From Methanobrevibacter sp. (GTDB lineage: Archaea > Methanobacteriota > Methanobacteria > Methanobacteriales > Methanobacteriaceae), in the NCBI GenBank assembly GCA_009777005.1, contig WRMT01000071.1, positions 1 to 11,554 on the forward strand: a stretch of 11,554 bases of DNA, in the 5' to 3' direction. Positions 6,507 to 11,554 of this stretch are shown here, in pieces (positions within the stretch are counted from its first letter, which is position 1; every line of letters starts with the position of its first letter). The notes under the pieces are model-generated. The model worked only from the letters and a program-made list of their open reading frames with translations, had not been told where the DNA came from and searched no databases. The position numbers and the translations under genes are program-made.

Positions 6507-7286
6507 ATGAAAATAGCTATTACTGGAAAAGGAGGAGTAGGGAAAACAACATTAGCTAGTACATTAGCATGGATATTTTCAAAAGACCATAATGTATTTG
6601 CTATTGATGTGGATCCAGATATGAACTTAGCTACAAGCTTAGGAGTTCATGAAAATATAATCCCCATTTCTTCAATGCGAAAACTTATAAAGGAGAGAAC
6701 TGGTGTTGATTCAGGAACTTCATTTGGAGAAGTATTTAAAATGAATCCAAAAATTAGTGACCTTCCAGATAAACTTTCCTATGATTATAAAGGAGATGGA
6801 TCTTTAAAGTTAATGGTTATGGGAACTGTTGAAAAAGGTGGAGAAGGTTGTGTTTGTCCAGCTACAGTTTTGCTAAAAGCACTACTTCGAAACATCATTG
6901 TTAAAAAAGAAGAAATAGTTATTTTAGACATGGAAGCTGGAATAGAACATTTAGGTAGACGTACTGCAGAATCAGTAGATCTTATGGTAATCGTGGTCGA
7001 ACCAGGTTTAAAATCTATTGAAACAGCTGAAAGAATAAAAAAATTAGCTGAAGACATTGGTGTAAAAAAAGTAGTAGCTATTTTAAATAAATATTCTTCA
7101 AATTACGAGAAAGATTTTGTGGAAAACAAATTATCTTCACTTAATATCAATCTTATTGGGTCTATCCCAATGGATAAACATGTGATTATATCAGATATGG
7201 AAGGAACACCCTTAATAAAACATGAAAACTCAGTAGTCCTTGAATCCATGAAAAATATTGCAAAAAATTTAAAAAAAATAATATAA
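6507..7286 (+). CDS. CooC-type ATPase (nickel-insertion accessory protein for CO dehydrogenase), MinD/SIMIBI family
   Basis: This 259-residue protein is a deviant-Walker-A P-loop ATPase. GKGGVGKT at 7-14 carries the signature lysine K8 and the P-loop lysine K13. DVDPD (34-38) is the switch region, LDMEAG with D141 is the Walker B site, and NK at 194-195 matches the nucleotide-base contact. GCVCPAT has C115 and C117, the CXC motif that in CooC dimers binds nickel, and EAGIEHLGRRTA (143-154) is also typical of CooC. Known CooC proteins use ATP to help load nickel into the C-cluster of carbon monoxide dehydrogenase. No dehydrogenase gene lies in this window, so the client enzyme is unknown. ATG 6507 begins directly with the expected MKIAITGKGG, but the ribosome site is weak (only GAGA about six bases upstream). 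MinD- or Mrp-like function is less likely because of the CXC motif. Confidence 0.85.
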   Translation: MKIAITGKGGVGKTTLASTLAWIFSKDHNVFAIDVDPDMNLATSLGVHENIIPISSMRKLIKERTGVDSGTSFGEVFKMNPKISDLPDKLSYDYKGDGSLKLMVMGTVEKGGEGCVCPATVLLKALLRNIIVKKEEIVILDMEAGIEHLGRRTAESVDLMVIVVEPGLKSIETAERIKKLAEDIGVKKVVAILNKYSSNYEKDFVENKLSSLNINLIGSIPMDKHVIISDMEGTPLIKHENSVVLESMKNIAKNLKKII

Positions 7287-7296
7287 ACATTTAAAA

Positions 7297-7405
7297 TCAA
7301 AAAAACATGAAAAATAATAAAAAAAATAATAAAAAAATGAATGATAAAAAATAATAAAAATTAAAATATTTCATGTCAAAAATTATAAAAAATTATAATT
7401 TTGAC
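7297..7405 (-). terminator. Hairpin and T-rich tracts between convergent genes
   Basis: GTCAAAAATTATAA (7375-7388) pairs with TTATAATTTTGAC (7393-7405) around an AAAA loop, with one bulged A. On the minus strand this is followed by repeated T runs of five to eight bases down to about 7297, a strong archaeal-style terminator for the cysteine-rich gene. In the plus direction the tail after the hairpin is poor in T runs, so it is probably less efficient for the CooC-like gene. Confidence 0.55.
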
Positions 7406-7421
7406 TATTTCAATATATTAA

Positions 7422-7883
7422 TCATTTAATCTTCTTTAAAAATTTTTTTGAATGAGAAAGCTTTTCTTTCCCAGTGGCCAAGCAATAATCTGCTCCACAA
7501 GCTTTACAAGTCCATTCACCTTCATGGTGAGCCCTATAAACTAGTTGTCCACTTTTTTTACAACAAATACAATAATTTTTAAATTTTGTGATGTGAAACT
7601 TTTTATAGGATTTTTTACCACAAGAACATTTTGCTTTACTAATAACTTCCTTTTTATTGTATTTCACATACCGGGGTTCATAAGATTTATTATATTGATT
7701 AATAACCGTGTATTTTGGCTCAATATTTTTGTTTTTTGATTGAATAACAATTGCTTTTGAATTATTTGCCAATTCAACAGGTTTATCTGTTTCAGTAAAT
7801 TTTGTATTTGACTTCACTACATTATCAGTTGCTAAAGAAAAATTCGTACTAACTAATAATGTTCCAATTATTAAAAATAACAT
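7422..7883 (-). CDS. Small secreted cysteine-rich (zinc-ribbon-like) protein of unknown function
   Basis: From ATG 7883 the product is 153 residues. It starts with a hydrophobic stretch ending NFSLA|T near residue 18, read as a signal peptide, then a polar, lysine-rich middle (about 20-83). The C-terminal part has C86, C88 (CSCG), C105, C107, C108 (CICC), C126, C129 and C134 (CKACGADYC), with H97, H119 and H120. This is enough to bind one or two zinc ions. The HHEGEWTCKACGADYC block reads like a zinc-ribbon tail of methanogen surface proteins, but I cannot name the family. The ATG has no well-spaced ribosome site and the signal peptide lacks its basic start. Both are repaired if translation begins at ATT 7907-7905, eight codons upstream, which adds a GIKKLL segment behind GAGG. 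The true protein may thus be 161 residues. It converges on the CooC-like gene. Confidence 0.72.
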   Translation of the reverse strand: MLFLIIGTLLVSTNFSLATDNVVKSNTKFTETDKPVELANNSKAIVIQSKNKNIEPKYTVINQYNKSYEPRYVKYNKKEVISKAKCSCGKKSYKKFHITKFKNYCICCKKSGQLVYRAHHEGEWTCKACGADYCLATGKEKLSHSKKFLKKIK

Positions 7884-7940
7884 GAGTAATTTTTTAATGC
7901 CTAAAATAAATTCCCGCCTCGAATTTGAATATAATTGTTA

Positions 7941-7965
7941 GTAATTTATAATAATTATAAATTAC
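7941..7965. promoter_or_regulatory. 25-bp perfect palindrome overlapping the promoter of the cysteine-rich gene
   Basis: GTAATTTATAAT and ATTATAAATTAC flank a single central base with no mismatch. It lies 34-58 bases upstream of the proposed ATT start (58-82 from the ATG) and contains TTTATAAT, which can act as a TATA box. A symmetric site over a TATA box is a plausible operator for a dimeric regulator. It could also be only a symmetric A+T-rich stretch. Confidence 0.45.
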
Positions 7966-8201
7966 CTTTTGTAATATGATTTTATTCTATTATATAACTT
8001 ACTATAATTTCTTGAATTTAAATTGAAACAATATTTATTTATTTTAAAAAAAGAAATATTTGAAAGCTTCTCTAATTTTTGTTCAATTAACTGGCATTAT
8101 ATTGTGAAAAATAGTATTTTGTTTAATAAATCTAGAAAAAATAATTAAATGTTCAAATAGACTATGTTTAAGAAATAGTAAAAACATATTTTTAAAAAGG
8201 T

Positions 8202-8278
8202 AATAGCTATTGAAATCCATTATAATAGCTAATAGAATTTTACCAATAGCTAAACAACTAAATTATAAAAATAGCTAA
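8202..8278. repeat. Cluster of four AATAGCTA motifs, 21-25 bp apart
   Basis: TAGCTA cores occur at 8204-8209, 8226-8231, 8247-8252 and 8272-8277, each preceded by AA and mostly followed by A-rich sequence. The spacings are 22, 21 and 25 bp, near two helical turns, so all copies would face a similar side of the DNA. The arrangement resembles iterons or a cooperative protein-binding site. No function is known. Confidence 0.5.
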
Positions 8279-8501
8279 TAAATTATATTGAAACCATTGT
8301 AAATGATAAAAAAATAGTTTTATTAAATTTCTGAATAAAAAGTTTTAAATAATGATAATTTTAAAAAGTGATTATACTTCTTATCTCTTAATTAAGTAGA
8401 TATAATTTATATTTTTTTAATAATAAACTTATTAACTTTTATTTTAAAAATTAAAATTAATAACCTGAGATTTATAGAAAATAAAGTGATAATTTAACAA
8501 G

Positions 8502-8532
8502 TCATTAATCACAATCTTTTCTTTCATGACTA
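8502..8532. repeat. 31-bp dispersed repeat, copy 2
   Basis: It matches 2882-2912 at 28 of 31 positions. Here it ends only nine bases before the TATA box of the Pcc1-like gene, where an activator or repressor site could sit. Copy 1 also has a weaker TATA-like string (CTTTTAAAAAT) shortly after it. Confidence 0.55.
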
Positions 8533-8540
8533 TAGATAAA

Positions 8541-8550
8541 AATATATAAT
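8541..8550 (+). promoter_or_regulatory. TATA box of the Pcc1-like gene
   Basis: AATATATAAT matches the archaeal TATA consensus well. Transcription would begin near 8572, giving a leader of about 38 nt to ATG 8610. serS downstream may be read from the same message, since no clear terminator separates them. Confidence 0.45.
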
Positions 8551-8609
8551 ATTAAAAAAAAAATTAATAGACATAATACTATTTTTATAATCAAAATGTC
8601 TTGATAAAG

Positions 8610-8843
8610 ATGAAGATAGAAGCTAAGATTCAAATAGAGTATAAAAACTCAAAAGATGCAGATATTTCATTTCAATCCTTAGAAATCGAAAATAAAGGAT
8701 ATATTGAATCCTATAAAAGAGAGAATATAGTAAATTTTAAAGTTAATTCTGATTCTCTTTCAACATTCTTAGCTACTGTTGATGATTTAATATTTTCTGA
8801 AATATTAGTTGAAAAAATTTTAGAATCGGCGTCGAGTAGATAA
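8610..8843 (+). CDS. Pcc1-like KEOPS complex subunit
   Basis: This 77-residue acidic protein has the size and layout of archaeal Pcc1: an N-terminal beta strand (MKIEAKIQIEY), a helix, a second strand pair (GYIESYKRENIVNFKVNS) and a C-terminal helix (LSTFLATVDDLIFSEILVEKIL). Pcc1 is the small dimerising subunit of KEOPS, which with Kae1, Bud32 and Cgi121 makes the t6A modification at position 37 of ANN-decoding tRNAs. The frame also extends to a TTG at 8601, but ATG 8610 matches the expected N-terminus better. Neither has a strong ribosome site (only TGAT at 8602-8605 before the ATG). It is followed after 174 bp by serS, so both flanking functions concern tRNA. The call rests on length and pattern, since the family is weakly conserved. 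Confidence 0.65.
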   Translation: MKIEAKIQIEYKNSKDADISFQSLEIENKGYIESYKRENIVNFKVNSDSLSTFLATVDDLIFSEILVEKILESASSR

Positions 8844-9017
8844 ACATCTGCGAGAGATATCTTTTGGAAAAATTTATTAAATCAAACATTTAAAACAGCA
8901 ATTTATTTATTCATTATCTTTTAAAAGAACACTTAGCTAATTATTAAAGAATTATTAATAATATGCTAATTTATTAATTTATTAAATACTTAAAATTATA
9001 AAATTAAAGGTGAAATC

Positions 9018-10598
9018 ATGAAATTTCTACTTAAGGGGACTATAACATTTAATAAAAATGTTGAAGAAGCAGAAGAGGATATAGCTAATTTCATTCAAGA
9101 AGCTAATAAAGAGTTATTAGTTCGAGGAGTGAAAGAAGGTGAAGAAGAAAAAGGAGCAAAAATAACAAATTGGAATATTGAAGATAATATGCTTCACCTT
9201 GAAATTAAATCTGGTAGTAAAGTTCGCTCCCATGATGGATTACTTAGGATGAAGAATCCATTAAGTCAAAAACTTGGAAAAAAATACCATTTAGGAATTA
9301 GGAGTTTGCATATTGACTCTTACACAGTAAGTATTCCAACAGGAACTGGAGAATATGAAATTGATAAGAGTTTAGCTAAAAACCTTCCTCAAATTTCTGA
9401 TCTTCAAATCAAAGAAAACAGAGTAATCATAACAATAAATAATATTACCGAATCTGAAATTAAAAAACAAACTGTAAACAGAGTAATAAAGCATATTACT
9501 ACAAAAAAAGAGGAAAAACAAATATCTAAAGATGAAACTGCTGATATTTCTGAAAAACAAGATTTAACCTTTACAGTTACTAAATCCACTCCTGGTGAAA
9601 TAATAGCTAAAAGTTCTGAATTTAAAACATATTTTAAAGGAGATGTTACAGAAAAAGCTATTGAACTTGGTTGGATTAAAGAATTTCCAGGGAGAGGTCA
9701 ATGGTTCTATGGTCCACCAATGACAGCTTTGCAGCGAACATTTGAAGATATTTTGATTGAAAAAATTATAGATAAAATGGGATTTGATGAATGCCTATTT
9801 CCAAAATTAATCCCTATCCCTACAATGGACAAAATGAGATATTTAGATGGGCTTCCTGAAGGAATGTACTATTGTAGTGCTCCAAAAAGAGACCCTGAAC
9901 TTTTTAACAAGTTTAAGACTGATTTAGCTATTAATAGAGAAGTGCCAATGGACTTATTAAAAGAAGGACTAAAAGATCCATCTTATGTTTTAGCTGCTGC
10001 TCAATGTGAACCATTTTATGAATTTTTATCTCACGAAGTTATAGATGAAAAAGACTTGCCCATGAAGTTATATGATAAAAGTGGTTGGACTTATAGGTGG
10101 GAATCTGGTGGAGCTAAAGGAATAGATCGAGTTCATGAATTCCAAAGAATAGAAATGGTTTGGGTAGGAACTCCTGACGAAACAAATAATATTAGAGATG
10201 AATCTTTAGAATTGTCCCATGAAGTAGCTAATGAACTTGAACTTGAATGGTACACAGAAATTGGTGATGATCCATTTTACCTTGAAGGAAGGAAAGTTGA
10301 AAATAGAGGTATAGAGTTCCCTGATGTTCCAAAATATGAAATGAGACTTAAAATTCCAGGGCGAGAAAAAGGAGTAGCTGTTGTTTCAGCTAATGTTCAT
10401 GGAACCCATTTTGTTCAAGGATTTTCTATAAAAGAAACTCACCAACATAAAATATGGACAGGATGTACTGGTTTAGGTTTAACACGTTGGTTATTTGGAT
10501 TTTTAGCCCAAAAAGGATTTGACAGGGAAAATTGGCCTGAACTTGTTCAAAAGAAGTTTAAAGATGTTAAAGTTCCTAAGATATTAACTTGGCCATAA
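9018..10598 (+). CDS. serS: Seryl-tRNA synthetase, methanogenic (type 2, zinc-dependent) form
   Basis: This 526-residue class II synthetase charges tRNA-Ser with serine and is the rare form found in methanogens, distinct from the common bacterial/eukaryotic type. The N-terminal 160 residues are the idiosyncratic tRNA-binding domain, followed by a polar linker (about 160-185). In the catalytic core C330 (AAQCEPF), E379 (QRIEMVW) and C483 (WTGCTGLG) are the three zinc ligands that bind the serine amino group. Their spacing agrees with the C306/E355/C461 set known from Methanosarcina barkeri. Motif 2 is YRWE with R360 and motif 3 is GLGLTRW with R490. The protein is complete. Start: AGGTGA (9008-9013) sits four bases before ATG 9018, an excellent ribosome site. 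Upstream at 174 bp is the Pcc1-like gene. The intervening DNA shows no riboswitch or T-box. Confidence 0.96.
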   Translation: MKFLLKGTITFNKNVEEAEEDIANFIQEANKELLVRGVKEGEEEKGAKITNWNIEDNMLHLEIKSGSKVRSHDGLLRMKNPLSQKLGKKYHLGIRSLHIDSYTVSIPTGTGEYEIDKSLAKNLPQISDLQIKENRVIITINNITESEIKKQTVNRVIKHITTKKEEKQISKDETADISEKQDLTFTVTKSTPGEIIAKSSEFKTYFKGDVTEKAIELGWIKEFPGRGQWFYGPPMTALQRTFEDILIEKIIDKMGFDECLFPKLIPIPTMDKMRYLDGLPEGMYYCSAPKRDPELFNKFKTDLAINREVPMDLLKEGLKDPSYVLAAAQCEPFYEFLSHEVIDEKDLPMKLYDKSGWTYRWESGGAKGIDRVHEFQRIEMVWVGTPDETNNIRDESLELSHEVANELELEWYTEIGDDPFYLEGRKVENRGIEFPDVPKYEMRLKIPGREKGVAVVSANVHGTHFVQGFSIKETHQHKIWTGCTGLGLTRWLFGFLAQKGFDRENWPELVQKKFKDVKVPKILTWP

Positions 10599-10717
10599 TT
10601 ACTCTAATAGTTAAAAAAATTATATTTATTGATGGTTATAGTATAAGATAATGAACTTAGATATTGAATTTATTAAATACTTTAAAAACAGTATGGTTTT
10701 AACAATCTTTAATTATA

Positions 10718-10792
10718 AAAATATAAATAAAATTGAACATAAAAATAATACAACTATTAATTTCTTAAATTAACCCATTAATGGTGTGTTAA
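10718..10792 (+). promoter_or_regulatory. Promoter and leader of the B-box membrane protein, with a dyad over the ribosome site
   Basis: AAATATAAAT near 10718-10728 is a TATA candidate, placing the start near 10750 with a leader of about 44 nt. Within it, CCATTAATGG (10775-10784) is a perfect palindrome flanked by TTAAC (10770-10774) and GTTAA (10788-10792). The ribosome site GGTG (10783-10786) lies in the right arm, so a hairpin could hide it. A three-codon ORF (ATG GTG TGT TAA, 10781-10792) precedes the gene. Confidence 0.35.
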
Positions 10793-10793
10793 T

Positions 10794-11468
10794 ATGTATT
10801 GTCAAAATCATCCAAACAAAGAAAGTGTAGCTACTTGTGTAGTTTGTGGGAAATCCATCTGCGAAGAATGTGGATTGAACATTGCAAAGGAATATTATTG
10901 TCAAGATTGTGTAACTGAAATTGTAGCTACAGAAGCATCGAAAAAAACTAAAACACAAGAAACAACAACAAACAATTCCAATAACAACATTGAAGAAAAG
11001 TATGAAAAATATTTAGATGATCTTTATTATAAAGAGGATAATGCCAACGATAATAAAAATAGTAGTGAAAAAATCTCATTAAAAGAACAATTAGCTAGAG
11101 ATGAAGAAAAATATGGTTCTATAATTAAAAAACCACGAAAACCCGTTGAACCCATCCCTGATGAAGAAGTTCTTCAAAAAAATATTGGTCAATCAAAATT
11201 GAAAAATATGAAAGTGAATGATAAGTATAAAGAAAATAGACGGTCTTTACATCCTCATATTCATAGTGGACAGCAAAAGAAAAAAGTTGAAGAAGAATCT
11301 TCAACAACTGAAATAGCTTTAACTATTATATTAATTATTATGATAATTGTAGTTTCTTCATACATCATATACTTGTTCACATTAGCAAATACTTATCCAA
11401 GTTTTTTTGATGCAATATTTACATTATTTAGTAATCCTGCTGAACTAATAAACAATATGTTTTCATAA
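10794..11468 (+). CDS. B-box-type zinc-finger protein with one C-terminal membrane segment, function unknown
   Basis: The 224-residue product starts with a zinc-binding B-box-like module: C3, H6, C15, C18, C23, C26, C36 and C39 (CQNH, CVVCGKSICEEC, CQDC), enough for two zinc ions. Residues about 45-170 are highly charged and probably disordered or partly coiled, rich in Lys, Glu and Asn, with KKPRKPVEPIPDEE at 112-125 and HPHIH at 153-157. A single membrane helix follows at about 174-196 (IALTIILIIMIIVVSSYIIYLF), then a short amphipathic tail. With no signal peptide, the zinc module is probably cytoplasmic. Prokaryotic B-box-like N-termini occur on many membrane proteins of unknown role, and no substrate can be named. 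GGTG at 10783-10786 supports ATG 10794. It follows serS after 195 bp with its own TATA candidate. Confidence 0.8.
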   Translation: MYCQNHPNKESVATCVVCGKSICEECGLNIAKEYYCQDCVTEIVATEASKKTKTQETTTNNSNNNIEEKYEKYLDDLYYKEDNANDNKNSSEKISLKEQLARDEEKYGSIIKKPRKPVEPIPDEEVLQKNIGQSKLKNMKVNDKYKENRRSLHPHIHSGQQKKKVEEESSTTEIALTIILIIMIIVVSSYIIYLFTLANTYPSFFDAIFTLFSNPAELINNMFS

Positions 11469-11473
11469 AATAT

Positions 11474-11520
11474 AGGATTAAAAGTAATTTTATCCTTTAT
11501 TAATATTTTAATCTTTATTT
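11474..11520 (+). terminator. Hairpin terminator after the B-box protein gene
   Basis: AGGAT plus AAAA (11474-11483, one bulged T) pairs with TTTT plus ATCCT (11488-11496) around a GTAA loop, giving a stem of about nine pairs. It begins five bases after the stop codon and is followed by a T-rich run (TTATTAATATTTTAATC and on). This is the clearest hairpin terminator in the window. Nothing further is seen to the right edge. Confidence 0.6.
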
Positions 11521-11554
11521 AAATCATAAATATAAAGAAAACATTCCACAATAA

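Larger units (their letters stand above)
7966..8600. other. Long intergenic region (about 630 bp) upstream of the Pcc1-like gene
   Basis: There is no credible ORF on either strand, and no tRNA or C/D-box RNA pattern. What it does hold is a cluster of four AATAGCTA motifs (8202-8278), copy 2 of the 31-bp repeat (8502-8532), and the TATA box of the Pcc1-like gene (8541-8550). At this size and with this content it is the largest non-coding block in the window. Confidence 0.6.

Noticed and set aside
6785..7300. Minus-strand ORFs of 90 and 65 codons opposite the CooC-like gene
   Set aside because: They overlap the conserved CooC-like frame entirely or nearly so, and have no ribosome site or family resemblance.
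8844..9017. Possible riboswitch or leader control upstream of serS
   Set aside because: The 174-bp gap has only an 8-bp AGATATCT palindrome and A+T-rich DNA; no conserved leader structure is visible.
9372..9589. Two minus-strand ORFs opposite serS
   Set aside because: Both are Phe/Ile/Ser-rich antisense translations of the serS linker region with no support of their own.
1..11554. CRISPR array, toxin-antitoxin, restriction or prophage system
   Set aside because: No regularly spaced repeat array with unique spacers, no integrase or transposase, and no defence-family motif was found on either strand.

Overview
The window looks like chromosomal DNA of a methanogenic archaeon of the Methanobacteriales, most likely Methanobrevibacter or a close relative. 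By eye it is roughly a quarter G+C, and lower between genes. The lineage clues are an MfnA-type decarboxylase (methanofuran/CoA precursors), the rare zinc-dependent methanogenic-type seryl-tRNA synthetase, an archaeal L10e ribosomal protein, a Pcc1-like KEOPS subunit and GGTGA/GAGG Shine-Dalgarno sites paired with archaeal TATA boxes. No exact species is claimed.

Layout, left to right. Minus strand, 1-6011: a secreted CAP-domain surface protein cut by the left edge, then mfnA, ppsA (phosphoenolpyruvate synthase) and rpl10e. Each is separated from the next by 200-500 bp of very A+T-rich DNA, so they look like single transcription units rather than one operon. Plus strand, 6507-7286: a CooC-type nickel-chaperone ATPase, divergent from rpl10e. 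Minus strand, 7422-7883 (possibly to 7907): a small secreted cysteine-rich protein, convergent with the ATPase. Plus strand, 8610-11468: a Pcc1-like subunit, serS, and a B-box zinc-finger protein with one membrane segment. No tRNA, rRNA, CRISPR array or intact mobile element was seen.

The genes are mostly housekeeping: gluconeogenesis (ppsA), cofactor synthesis (mfnA), translation (rpl10e, serS, Pcc1 for t6A tRNA modification), metal-enzyme maturation (CooC-like) and cell surface (CAP protein, cysteine-rich secreted protein). They do not form one recognisable pathway, and I found no convincing new multi-gene system.

The more unusual signals lie between genes. The palindrome TAGCTA occurs about 34 times by manual count, far above other palindromes of the same composition, and four copies are spaced 21-25 bp apart in one intergenic cluster (8202-8278). 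A 31-bp element occurs twice with 28/31 identity (2882-2912 and 8502-8532), the second copy just upstream of the Pcc1 TATA box. A 25-bp perfect palindrome overlaps the promoter of the cysteine-rich gene. That gene also appears to start at a non-AUG codon. Short tandem duplications sit in the mfnA and ppsA promoters and in two other intergenic stretches.
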